Below are positions 33,292 through 44,501 of a DNA stretch of 64,000 bases, piece by piece. Location: assembly GCA_030674155.1 (NCBI GenBank), contig CM060328.1, forward strand, positions 43,593,567-43,657,566. Reading direction: 5' to 3'. Each line of letters starts with the position of its first letter. Position 1 is the first letter of the stretch. The position numbers were made by a program, and so were the translations under genes. This stretch comes from Stramonita haemastoma. Lineage: Eukaryota; Mollusca; Gastropoda; Neogastropoda; Muricidae. Below the pieces are notes generated by a model, which saw nothing but the letters and a program-made list of their open reading frames with translations, ran no database searches and had not been told where the DNA came from.

Positions 33292-36200
33292 GATATGTTT
33301 TGTTGTTTTGTAATTTACTACTTGAAAACAAAAGGTGTCCTCCTAAATTTGGTCATCTGGGCGATATGACAGACAGACAGTCTACCCCATGTCATTTTTC
33401 ATGAAGGGAAATTTTTTTTTTATGTTTGCACCAGTTGTACGTATGTGAGGAGTATTTGTGACTCTTCTAGTTATTCTGCAGTTATAACTGGGGGAAAATT
33501 ATGGGTGTGTTTTCTGTTTATGATGTATAGCTTTTCCTTGTTAAAAATATCCCCCAAAACAAAAAAAACACCCAAAAACCCAAACCCGACAGGATCACTG
33601 ATTGTGTGCCTTTTGTCAAGAGAGCTGCTTGATTTTTCTTTTTCTTCTTTCAAAGTGAATCTATGAAACCGTGTCCTATTTCCAAAATGTCTGTTACCTT
33701 CCATGTGGCAGCATGGTTTGCGACATGGCAAGCTAGGCGTCACCAAACAGTTTCCACCCTGTAAATACCGTGCAGCAACTTTATGAACAATGTCACTCTG
33801 GTCATAGGGTCCACACACAGCGTGTGCAATGGGTTAACAAAACTCAACGATACTAGGCTGATTTTTTCACTTACACTCTGACTCACACTTGTATACACAT
33901 GGGTGTGCTTACACAAACACTCACATGCTCACTCATTCACTCACACACACACACATGCATGCACGCATGCATGCACGCACGCACACACACACTGCTGAGG
34001 CTGTGATTTGAACAGCAGCAGTACAAACACCAGATACTAGTTAATTGTATGATCAGTGAACCTTACAGAAATTCAACCTTATTTTTCTGTTTGTTTACAA
34101 GAAAAGTGATTCTGAGTACCCATACTACTCTAGGCACTTATTTTCAGTATTAGGGTAACTTCATTGAGAGTGTTGTCTTATTTTGGCAAGATTATTCCTG
34201 GCATAAAACTATATTAAAGTTAGAAAATGGGACGTACCATGTCTTTCTGACAGACAGGAATACAAAAGAGAAGGTAGGCCAGGGCCTGTGAAAAATATAT
34301 CGGTGCACAGGACAAATATTGAATATAAGGAATCTGTGCCATCGTCTTTCTTTCAAATGAATTGAAGTTTAAAATAATCAACAGCAGAAGTGGTGGGGGG
34401 GGGGGGGGGGGTTACTGTAAATCAAGAAAAGAGTTACCAGATTCTGCCCATGCAAAACATCCAGAAATTCTTTTCATTCTTTCCAGCTACCCACTCCATT
34501 TTCCAGCCAGGTATATTGGTCATTCTTTGAAGAAGAGAATCCTGATGCTGCGCTGTCCAATAGAAAGTGATTAGTGGCAACCACCATACTCTGCTGCAAA
34601 GTTACACTAAATCTCTGGTGCAGCATAAAGTGGGGTTCTGTCTTTCCTCAGGAATAATCTATCTCGATATTACTTGTTCTGAAGTTTGCTTTTTTGAATA
34701 AAAAGTCATTTGCAAATTGAAGGTTGCTCATGATTCAGAATAGATACAGGTGAAAAATAGTGAGGAATAACCTAAAGCAATGAGGGAAAAGTGATGAGAC
34801 CAAACCCAGCCAGAGCTGTGTGGGAGTCACCAGGAGACCCAATGATCAGAGTGACATTAACACACAGATCAGCAGCTCCACAGGCAGCAGAGCATGTGTA
34901 CAGACAGAAACGGTGGAGATTGTAGTATTATACTTGTGAACAAGGGTGCAAGTGCTGTACTTCAAACACCGGCTGGTATGAAAGGGAACTTGCTGCTTCC
35001 AACACTGATAGCACACCAATAGTTTCAGTTCCTGCGAACAAAATCCGCCAAGTCTGAAGGGAAACAAATGCTTGGTAGATGAAATGTAGTACAAGGACAA
35101 CCTGTGTATGAAGCTTAAGAAACCCACATAAGGTAGCCGTTTTGTTGCTTGACTTAACTGTATATTGCCTTACAATGAATAGGATTATTTGCTGTAGAAT
35201 TTAGCAAACTGTATTGATCAGAGCTACAGATTGCGTGACATACAAGATCTGTTATTGTTGAACTGATCATAGTATATTTTTTGTTGTTGGAAGTGTGGCT
35301 TAGTAGTGATGGTAGTGCTAATTTTGACAGGAAGAAAGGGAGTATATTATTAAACTATTGATTGAAAAATGAAACTGATAGGAGATTTGAACTCTTCATA
35401 GCTAGCGTTTATGCCATGTTCACAGTCAGTGTTTTCATAGCACCATTACCAAAAATGAATTGAGATGTTGCACAATTTCCCCTGTAGACAGTAGACTCAT
35501 AAGAATGGTTATGTGCAAGAAAACGGAGTGTTAACTTGTACTTCAGAAGAAACTGCATATGGCCAGGAAGAATCTGTTCATGTTGGCTTTTCATCAGTGT
35601 ACTTGTGGTTGTATTAGTGTCAAGTGTTTTCCTTTTCTTTTTGTTTTCTTGTGTGCTTTTCTCCTGTGCCTGTGTTGAAATATACTGTTGCATACATGTG
35701 AAAGGTAACAAAAATATCAAAAAATATATCTGTTTATAGTGAGAAATAATGAAGAATTATGAGTGCTGCAGTTCTGAAATATCACTGTTGGTCAACATTA
35801 ATGGTTTGGTAAGTATTTTTAGGCAGAGACACATTGTTTCCAAGCAATATATCATCTGTGATAGCCCTAAGTTTCAATCTTGATCTCAGGTATAGGGGTA
35901 AAGTTGTTAGAGTAAAGCTGATATATCATAGCTAGTGATTAAAGTAAGTTATGATCTGTAAAAATAATGTATCATTATTGATTACAGTTGAGGATGCTGT
36001 CGTGACCACTGGTCATTGTATTTAAGTATGGGGCAGCAACTAGTAGAATAGAAAGTGTAATGGAATACAGTGATTTACCTATGCTCACACCAACATTGCT
36101 AAAGGTGATGACTTGTGGTTTTATAAATCTAATATTAGGTTTTTAGAGGTTTCAAAAGTATGGGAGAGGAGAGTAGTTTATTTTTGTTATTTCAGATATT

Positions 36201-37445
36201 TTCATTCTAAATATTCATCTTGTGTAAAAAACTGAAATCATATTTCACCAGTCATTGGTCATTCACTTTGTCAGTCATTTTTTTCTTCTTCTGCAGATCC
36301 AGTGTTATCATGATTACCCTTTAACATTTAATTTCAATTAAAACCTTTCGGGGAAAAAAATCATTTATCATAGCTAGTTGGCCTGAAGCACATGGTCAGA
36401 AAGTATGACTCCATTAAGATACAGCCACACGAGTGCTTTCAATAATTTTTGCCAATAAAGTTGTTGGTCAGACACAGCTGTAGAAATGTGCCATGAAAAT
36501 TCACAGCTGCCTTAGCTAACTGTGGAAAGTGAAGCTGTGGGGGAAAAACCACCGGGGTCAGTAACAATGACAGCAATAACATTCATGTACTGACAAAATC
36601 TCCGTAGATTATTTTGAAAATAGAATGTATACAGATGGAGCAATTGTACAAACTTTGTAGATCTGCTTGTTAAATGAAATGTTTTGGTTTTACGAGAACA
36701 TACACCATGTGTTAATGAAACTGTGTGTACATTAAGATGAAGCATGTTGAGTGACATCTGCCATGTTGATGTAGCAAAACCATTCTGATCTACCAAGGCA
36801 GCATGATTTTGTTGACCTGTTATATCATCATCTTAAGCCGTGATATGTTCCATGTGACTTTCCTTACCAGTGCATTGACAGTGTATACATGTGTACTTGA
36901 CGAACTCTGTTGACTCTGCACATGGCCTGGACTGGTTATTACGTTGTACTTTTGTTTCATTAAAAAAAAAAAAAATCATGCATTTTCCGGTGTAAATACC
37001 ATCTTGGCGCAGACATCATCTTGCCGTTGAATTCTTACCAGCTATCGTGACCGCATTTCATGAACTTTGAACTGTTTTTTGTCCGTCTTCTTTCTGTCTG
37101 TGTTGCTTCTTCTGCCTTCTCCGTTGTTCACAATATGCAGAAATCATTACAGTCCATACCACCGGCAAAGCTGCGCTCGCTCTGAAGCCTCTGCTCTGAT
37201 CTAGCTTTGCAAGCAGTAGCGGCAGCAGGGGGGAGGCTTGAGGGGGGTGGAGCTTTGCGTCCAGGGGGTGGACTTGCGGATGAGGATCCCGGTTGTTAAC
37301 GTTCTCTCCGTAAGCAGGGAACAGGAATCCCTCGCTTGGAGAAAACGTGCTTTCTTACTCGGGGATAACAACTGTTCTCAAGGATTAGATCATTAATACG
37401 TTTTTGGTTTACTTACAGTAGTTTGGTTGTTTTGTTGTTGTTTTT

Positions 37446-37500
37446 TGGAGGGGGGGGAGGGAAGGGGGTGGGGGGGAGGGAAGGGGGTGGGGGTGGGGGA
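37446..37500 (+). repeat. G-rich tract with quadruplex potential
   Basis: Runs of 4-9 G occur repeatedly, with the phrase GAGGGAAGGGGGTGGGGG present twice. A smaller G-rich patch follows at 37600-37622. Confidence 0.8.
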
Positions 37501-37656
37501 GTGCTGTAAGAATTGAAGTTTTGTTTGGTAGTGGGTATTTTGACTTTAGTCACGAGTTTACAGATTTAGTGTTCTTATAGTCTTGTCTTTTTGTTTGAAA
37601 GGGGGGTGGGGGTAGGGGGAGTGCTTTTTATAAAAAAAGAATGTTTTGTGTATAGT

Positions 37657-37668
37657 GTGTGTGTGTGT

Positions 37669-37702
<34 letters not shown>

Positions 37703-37703
37703 G
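37657..37703. repeat. (TG)n microsatellite
   Basis: About 22 TG repeats; an opposite-orientation CA array follows at 37850. Confidence 0.95.
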
Positions 37704-37849
37704 TGAGCTCTTTATTCCCATGGCTAGGAGACAAGCATGCTTTTTTTTTTTAACCCATCTAGCACTTGCCCCACAAGGGACGCACACACACACAACCTTT
37801 CATACACATGCTTAAATATATTCTAAAATATCTATGCATTTTTCACATC

Positions 37850-37919
<70 letters not shown>
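37850..37919. repeat. (CA)n microsatellite
   Basis: About 35 CA repeats. From 37920 to 38930 the DNA is AT-rich without a recognised feature. Confidence 0.95.
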
Positions 37920-37923
<4 letters not shown>

Positions 37924-38929
37924 ATACTGGAAAAAGCAAACAACATTTAAGTATATGTAATAGTAGAATTTTGGGGGGAAATTGCACAAAACTACAATGT
38001 TGAAGAAAGGATGTAAATGATTGAAGAATTGATAATGAAGGAAACAAATTGAATGAAGTCATCAACACATAACATTAAAAAAGCTGTGAAAATCCTCACC
38101 CTTGTGGAGAGAGAGAGAGAGAGGCAAGTTTGTGAAAATGCATCATGATTGCTTAGTTTGTTTGTTTGTTTAAAATTCAAATTATTGTTGTCATGTTTCA
38201 ATTGAGAATGTATTAAATCTGCTAAAGTATAGACAAATGTCTGTACTATGATCATTGCAAAAGAATAAGATATATGTAATTGTACTTAACACTAGGCATG
38301 TCAAGTCATCAAATGTGCTGATTATCTGTTTTATTTATGGCTTGAAGTTATGGTTACTGTACTTGTGTGTAAAATTTAACATGCTCAAGAAAAAAATATC
38401 ATTGTCTGAGAAGCCTACGTAATTTGTGTGAGAGCAAACAGTGATTGGTATTAATTTCATATTTCAGTCCATGAAATGTTTGTATGAAAACGAGTTTAAT
38501 TGCAAAAGAGCTAGGTGGATACAGTTTTGATTAATGATAAATATTGCGAACCAAAAATGTGCTATCTCTATGAAATTGCATAGAGATAACTCCCTTTGGC
38601 AGGCAAGTGCTTTCAACAGGCTTGTGGAAAAGATGCTAGTCGCATGATTGTGCCATTATATTTCAGTTTGTTTTGGAATATTCTTCTTTCTCATTTGGAT
38701 TCACCCACATACTTTACTTTGAATGGTCATGTGTGATGGTTGTATGTGTTCTTGTCGGAGGTTTATGGCAGAAAATTTGCCTATTCTGACTTTTTCTGAT
38801 ACTTTTTTTGATAGTTTATTGTAATCTTGAAGATACTGTGCTTAAATCTTTGACAGGTTGTGTGGTAAGGCTTCATGGCTGATTTGTTTTTCACTCCTTT
38901 TCCAAGATTACCCTCTTTTCAGAGCATAG

Positions 38930-39590
38930 AATTCTCCGCGTTTCCGCGGATTTCCGATTTTTTAAAACTGATTTCCGCGGAAAAAAAAAACTTTCCGCGG
39001 AAAAAAAAATCTGGGGAAAAAAAACCACGAAACCAGATGAAATTCTCAAATGGTGCGAGTGTTGTCAAAGGGTTCAGTTCTCACTCATTAGACTCGGTAG
39101 GCCTAGCTAAATGGCTAGCGTAGCATATGCGGGAGAACGATCGTGGATCGGACTCGATGTCTATGATGACAGAGGATGCAAAAATGCATGGAAATGGGAG
39201 TGGGTGGATGGTGAAGTCAAGGCTGGGGATCGAAATGTGTGGATTGGCGAGCACATTGGCAAACTGGATGCTGCAGGCAAAGCGTTTTGCGAAGCTTGCC
39301 AGTGCAACATTCTCTATGCTAGCCAGGGCCGCAGAGCACTTGAAGGCCATTAATTTTGCAAAAGGCAAAACACAAGAAGGTGATCTACCCCATCCGCGGG
39401 AATACAACTCTTGCAGACTGACACAGAGAAAAATACTGCTGTGGACAACACTCAGGATATCCAAGCAGGGAAGAAAACATGCAGCTTCTTCAGAAAATGA
39501 GAAACAGATCAAGTGTACATAAACAGGCAGACACAGGATAATCCGGCATGGTACATCTCCGCAAATTCGCGGAAATCCGCGTAAAAGAAA
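38930..39590 (+). mobile_element. Degenerate DNA element with zinc-finger-like ORF
   Basis: The left end contains CCGCGGATTTCCG words and the right end CGCGGAAATCCGCG words in inverse orientation, suggesting inverted termini. Between them, frame 39111-39353 ends in a C-x2-C finger-like segment (CEACQCNILYASQGRRALEGH), a type I associate with N-terminal fingers of invertebrate DNA-transposon proteins. A stop follows directly after the first His, so the finger is cut short. No transposase core is present. Confidence 0.5.
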
Positions 39591-39872
39591 AAGAAAAATA
39601 AAAAAATAAAAATAACGAAACCCACAGAGAACCAGTCAAATAATGCCCAGTACTTATGCCCAGTACTTCCTTTCTCCTCTTTACATCACCAGTCTACTAG
39701 GTATCTGTTGACAGAAGGGTGTCAGTTGCAGCTGTAAGCCTAAGGCAGAGGGGTGAAGAGGGCTGTAGGGAGGGGGGGGGGGGCTTTCCACTGGCTGCCT
39801 TCAGCTTGTATGGGGTCAGAGAGCAATGTTTACAGTATCATAACAATCCACAGGCAACCAGCCTGCCCTTTC

Positions 39873-39906
<34 letters not shown>

Positions 39907-39943
39907 ATGTCTGTCTCTCTCTGTCTCTCTCTGTCTCTCTGTC

Positions 39944-40038
<95 letters not shown>
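39873..40038. repeat. (CTGT)n and (CT)n microsatellites
   Basis: CTGT tetramers grade into about 40 pure CT repeats. Serine/leucine-rich frames here are artefacts. Confidence 0.95.
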
Positions 40039-40039
<1 letters not shown>

Positions 40040-40280
40040 CCTCTCTCTCTTACACACACCCCCTCTCTCTGTTTCTCTGTCTGTGTGTGTCTGCCCTTTC
40101 TTTCTCTTTCTTCCTCTATCTGCAGTTGTGCACATTTGTCTAGAAGTATACTTATTTTTGCTATGTGATTACTTGAGTGTAGAACTTACTTTAGATTGAA
40201 AAAATGACAGAAAAAGTCATACTTGGAGAGCTTATTTTAGGGCAGAAATTGCTTAGTGTGAAAACTGAAATTAGTTCAAG

Positions 40281-40420
40281 GAGAGGCCTTTAAACAGGCT
40301 AGAATTGTCAAAAAACCTTCAGCTTCAGGGGGCGTTGCCCCCTGACCCCCACAAGGGGCTCTGCCCCTTGACCCCACAAGGGGGCAATGCCCCCTGGATC
40401 CCCACTACATTTCAGGAAAA
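40281..40420 (+). repeat. GC-rich multi-hairpin module, copy 1
   Basis: Three successive hairpins are visible: GGGGGCGTTGCCCCC, CAAGGGGCTCTGCCCCTTG and AGGGGGCAATGCCCCCT, separated by TGACCCC-type spacers. The leader GAGAGGCCTTTAAACAGGCT resembles the leader of the copy at 40831. This is likely a non-autonomous repeat; its origin is unknown to me. Confidence 0.75.
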
Positions 40421-40718
40421 AGTGCTTTTCCTGCAGTACCATGCCTGGATATCACTACAGACATGTATCCCCCTTTTTTTAATTCTGCAATTAGTTGCTG
40501 GATGTTTATGTCCTCATTTCTCTCATCCACTGTTTTTGTCTGTCTGTCTGTCTCTGTCTCTGTCACTCTCTCCATGTTTTCCATTAACCATCATAGTTGT
40601 ACACACAAACTTATGTTAGGGCTACCCAGAAGGGATCTTTTTAAAACAAGTTTGACATACTCTGGTGGTTCTTTATGGAAGGTCTAAAAGTCTGTGTCTG
40701 TCTGTGTGTGTGTGTGTG

Positions 40719-40726
<8 letters not shown>

Positions 40727-40794
<68 letters not shown>

Positions 40795-40812
40795 CACACA
40801 CACACACACACT
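40727..40812. repeat. (CA)n microsatellite
   Basis: About 40 CA repeats between the two hairpin modules. Confidence 0.95.
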
Positions 40813-40830
40813 GCTCAAAATGGTGCCTGG

Positions 40831-40970
40831 AGAGGCCTCCAAACTGCCTTTAAAATGCTAAAATTCATTTTCGGCCGGCGGGCTTCGCCCCCCTCGACCC
40901 CCCAGCGGGGCTTTGCCCCTGCACCCCACCGGGGCCTAAGCGGCCCCTGGACCCCGGCTTACTTTCCTCT
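40831..40970 (+). repeat. GC-rich multi-hairpin module, copy 2
   Basis: Same plan as 40281-40420: leader GAGAGGCCTCCAAACTGCCT, then GGGCTTCGCCC, GCGGGGCTTTGCCCCTGC and GGGGCC...GGCCCC hairpins separated by CGACCCC, CACCCC and GGACCCC. The loops and stems differ in sequence from copy 1 while the hairpin plan is kept. Confidence 0.7.
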
Positions 40971-41700
40971 TTTTTTTTCTCTGCCAATTCTACGCTCTGT
41001 CTTTTAAAAATGGGTTTATTCTTTTTGTGGTAGTGTTGTTTTTTCAGACCATGCTATTCTTTCTACCTGCTGTATAAGCAAACTAATAAATGTGATTAGG
41101 TCAGTAGTAGGCTTTTGTATCAGTGCCAAAAATGACAGAACCTCCTCATCACCAACCATTTCAAAACTAAACATGTTTTTTTTCTTCTTCATAATTCAGC
41201 ATTTGAAAGGCACTTGTGATTCTATGTTTTTCAATACAAGTCAAACGAAAGATTGAAGGATTTATTCAAAAGTTTTAATCTCCACTTACCCCGTACCCCT
41301 TCCCCGCTGCATTATAAAGTGCCATTCTGTGTGTGCTGCAGACTTCAGGCTGGTCTCCATTTTGATAATGGGTTGGACAGCCATTTTTTGGGTTTTGTTT
41401 TTTCCTTTTTCTAAGATCCATGAAACATTTTTGTATTATGTCGGGTTGGTGGTTTTGTTGGCAATATCTCCACAAAGTAAAAATATTCTCTTTTTTTTCT
41501 TTTTTTTCTTAATATCCACTTCGATGTAATTCTTGGATATCTGATGCTTATACGAGAGTGCTGTGTATTTTCAAAGCTATTAGCACAAAGATAACTTAAC
41601 CTTCTATTTGTTTTTACTGTAAGTTGATATGAAATGAATGCATGCTTTGAAATGTATCTAAATCATGGATGTATTCAACATTGTGGTAACCTTTTGTCCA

Positions 41701-41706
41701 AATAAA
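41701..41706 (+). terminator. Candidate polyadenylation signal
   Basis: AATAAA followed by a GT-rich stretch (CATGTTTGTGGTGGTAGG). It has no assigned transcript. Confidence 0.3.
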
Positions 41707-41754
41707 GATGAAACAATCCTCTCTAAGTCTTCATGTTTGTGGTGGTAGGGGTGA

Positions 41755-41800
<46 letters not shown>
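41755..41800. repeat. (TG)n microsatellite
   Basis: About 22 TG repeats directly before the 3' end of the minus-strand LINE remnant. Confidence 0.95.
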
Positions 41801-41801
<1 letters not shown>

Positions 41802-42335
41802 CTTCAGTTTAACGTCTATTCACATTAAGTGATTTTAGACAAAGAAAAAAAAAAAACAAAAAAACAACAACAACAACAACAACAACAACACCTGAACAAG
41901 AAAAATTGAAAAATAGTTGAAACCAATGCCAGATAACAAAGTTAAAATATAAAGCTAACTTTAACAAACTATAAATACTGAATTATCGGACTACTTATTA
42001 GTGCTAACACAATGTCCAACAAATGCGATGGTTCAGACAACAACTGGTCCAGTGATAAATTAGGCACAACAGGTAAAAGTGGTTTTAGATATCCACAAAG
42101 AAGAATATGACTGTTCGTTATCTTATCACCACAAATACAGTTTACATCCTTTGAGTATTTCGTCTTGAAGGCATTTAGCTTAAATCTGTACATGAGGGAT
42201 AACACATTTCTGCGATTGTACCAACCACAGACTTTGTCAGAAGTTAAGATATTTCGAAAATTTATCATATTACTTGTACTGCTATCATAAAGCCGATAGC
42301 CAGAATCGCTGATCTTCTTTCTGAAAAGCGTGTGT
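41801..42335 (-). pseudogene. LINE remnant: ORF2 C-terminus and 3' UTR
   Basis: On the minus strand a frame ending at 41969 reads NVLSLMYRFKLNAF, then a CICGDKITNSHILLC zinc knuckle and a terminal LLDIVLALI segment. It corresponds to the end of the remnant at 4.7-5.9 kb (CICSEQFSLEHCLLYC and DVILSF). A 3' UTR with (GTT)n and the phrase ATCACTTAATGTGAATAGAC follows down to about 41801. The copy is strongly 5' truncated. Confidence 0.7.
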
Positions 42336-42529
42336 GTGTGTGTGTGTGTGTGTGTTCCATTCATCTTACTCCATCTCTCCCTTTTCCTCTCTTCCTCTAT
42401 TTCTTCCTCTATTTCTTTCTCCTGTTCTTACTATCTGAACTGAATTCATAGCTGTCACAACTTTTTATTATCTTTCCCTGAAGTTTGAATGTGGCTATCT
42501 GAATGGTAGTTTAAAAAAAAAAAAGAAAA

Positions 42530-42602
42530 AAAAAGCGCACATGCAAAATTTTGTCATTGGTGAACCTCAGAGCTCCAGTTGAGGAATGGAAAAAATATCA
42601 TC
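42530..42602 (+). repeat. Repeat family E, copy 1
   Basis: The phrase GCAAAATTTTGTCATTGGTG, then AACCTCAGAGCTCCAG and GGAATGGAAAAA recurs at 48.1, 51.9 and 58.4 kb. Confidence 0.6.
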
Positions 42603-42689
42603 ATTGTAGATCAAGATGAGAAACTGCTTCACTATGAGATGTATATGTGACCATTTTTTAACACCATTAAGGTAGCCACATTCCAACTT

Positions 42690-43006
42690 AAGGGATGGTG
42701 TTTAAACACAACACCTGTGTGCATGGGTTTTTCAATTTTTGTCATCCATTCCTACTGACATGCAATGGCCTCCTCTTCTAAAACCGAAATGGGTTTTAAC
42801 ATGTGTGCAAGATGTTCTGCATGTGTTTATAGACCTGGGCTGGGCTCAGTTTAATAGTCACATCTGAAGGACTTTCAGGAGAGAGGAGTTGGCGCTGATG
42901 TTAACTCCAGTGTAAAATCCCTGAAACAGGCACCTCCATGGTGGCTCAAACCTGGGCTATCCCATCACGAGCACAAGGCTCTAACCACTAGGCTGTCTTG
43001 TCCCCC
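42690..43006 (-). mobile_element. SINE family A, full-length copy with alternative tail (A')
   Basis: Minus-strand copy: the tRNA-like head at the right (GGACAAGACAGCCTAGTGGT), the core, and the alternative tail CATGCACACAGGTGTTGTGT followed by CACCATCCCTTAAG. Confidence 0.8.
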
Positions 43007-43434
43007 TAAAGAATGTAGTACAGAGTGAATGAAAGTTGCCATATCTATATGTATGATCCCAGTGCTGGGAGTGAAAGATTTGTAAAAAAAAAAAAAAAAG
43101 TGATGGAGAGGAATTGAGAGGAGGGCTGTGATGGGACTATCGACTACAGCATCACTTGTGTACAACACACACACACACCCATTCACACATGTTGGCACAA
43201 ACGTACACACTACTTTCATGAATGCAAATGGAATTTTTACGAATTGTAAGCAGTCTGTGTATACGCACACACACACACACACACCACCTGTCACCAGTTT
43301 CTGCCATTGTAAGGTATGGAAATTACCAAAAAAAAAAAAAAAAGGTATCAAAGAGAATCAATCTAACTTACAGCCATTTTAGAATACAGGGTCAAATGGT
43401 CAAGGAAATGACAAAATAATTAATTTGACATATT

Positions 43435-43435
43435 T

Positions 43436-43482
<47 letters not shown>

Positions 43483-43502
43483 GAGTGTGTGTGTGTGCGT
43501 GT
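43435..43502. repeat. (TG)n/(GA)n compound microsatellite
   Basis: Short TG runs flank about 17 GA repeats. Confidence 0.9.
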
Positions 43503-43689
43503 GAAATTTTACATTTGGTTAGAAATTGTATTAAAAATAGTCTAATAATATTCATCAACAGCTTATTTGGTTGTGTCTCAGTCTATGGTCTTTACCATTG
43601 TATAATGTGCCTGTTGCTGCCACACTCTGCAACTGCCTTTCATGGGATGAGTCAAGAATTTTCGACTTGACAGGACTTTACATTTGATC

Positions 43690-44400
43690 ATCATCAATAT
43701 TAAATTAGTGCTATTTAACTGTGTTATGTGACTATTATGTAATTACAATATGTAACAGCTATGTGACTGATATTTAACTGTGTTATGTAACTATAAGTAA
43801 CTGTTGTGTTATTGTTTAATAAAACTACTGATGCAACTATAATTTACCTATGTTATGTAATTGAGGTAACTGGTATGGTATTGTTATATAAATGTGCGAT
43901 GTAACTGATACGGTACTGTTATATAATGGTATGATATAACTGTTACCATCATTATAACTGGCGGTGTGCCTGTTGTGTTGCTGTTGTATAACTGTGTTTT
44001 GTAATTGTTATGACACTATTGTGTAACTGTATGATATGTGGTTCTGTTATATAACTGGTGATGTGCTTGTTGCATCACTGTTATGTAACTATGGTGTGTA
44101 ACTGTTATGGTATTGTTACATAACTGATGATGCACCTGTTGTGGCACTGTTGTATAACTGTGTTGTAGCCATCCTGTCACTGTTGTATAATTGCGTGACA
44201 AGTCTGTCTCTGTTATATAGCTAGGTGATGTAACTGTTATGTCACTGTTATATAACTGTGTGGTGTACCTGTTATGTCACCGTTATATATCTGGTGTTGC
44301 ACCTGTGATGTCACTGTTATATAACTGTGATGTCACTGTTACATAACTGTGTGATATAACTGTTATGGTACTGTTATATAACTGTGTGGTGTGCCTGTGT
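43690..44400 (+). repeat. Degenerate periodic array built on CTGTTATATAACTGTGTGAT
   Basis: Phrases TGTCACTGTTATATAACTG, TGTG.TGTAACTGTTATG and GTGTGCCTGTTGTG recur many times at about 25-45 bp spacing. The last unit runs into the MRPL24 exon 2 acceptor (GTGCCTGTGTTACAG ending at 44405). Confidence 0.75.
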
Positions 44401-44405
44401 TACAG

Positions 44406-44501
44406 GTGGAGGTACTGTCAGGGCCTGACAAGGGGAAGCTGGGCATCATCAACTGTGTCATCAAGGAGAGGAACTGGGTCTTTGTGGAAGGCCTGAACTG
44501 C
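44406..44501 (+). CDS. MRPL24: MRPL24, coding exon 2 of 5 (KOW motif)
   Basis: Residues 85-116. It begins VEVLSGPDKGKLGIINCVI and ends KERNWVFVEGLNC, the KOW-type RNA-binding loop region of uL24 proteins. Acceptor TTACAG ends at 44405 and donor GTAAGT starts at 44502; both junctions are phase 0. The acceptor lies in the periodic array immediately upstream. Confidence 0.95.

Larger units (their letters stand above)
26192..37440 (+). other. T-rich, transposon-poor stretch downstream of ADK
   Basis: I found no SINE, LINE or long CA/TG array here except the TG/TA block at 27.08-27.3 kb and two degenerate arrays. The plus strand shows many T tracts. Consensus AATAAA signals followed by GT-rich DNA occur at 30066 and 33286; others are at 29027 and 32027. 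Part of it may be ADK 3' UTR. Short open frames (for example 29862-30143, 31590-31931) have no family resemblance and are not called. A GC-richer patch lies at about 37150-37350. Confidence 0.4.

Noticed and set aside
39719..40199. Ser/Leu-rich frames of about 150 codons
   Set aside because: They translate the CTGT/CT microsatellite in several frames.
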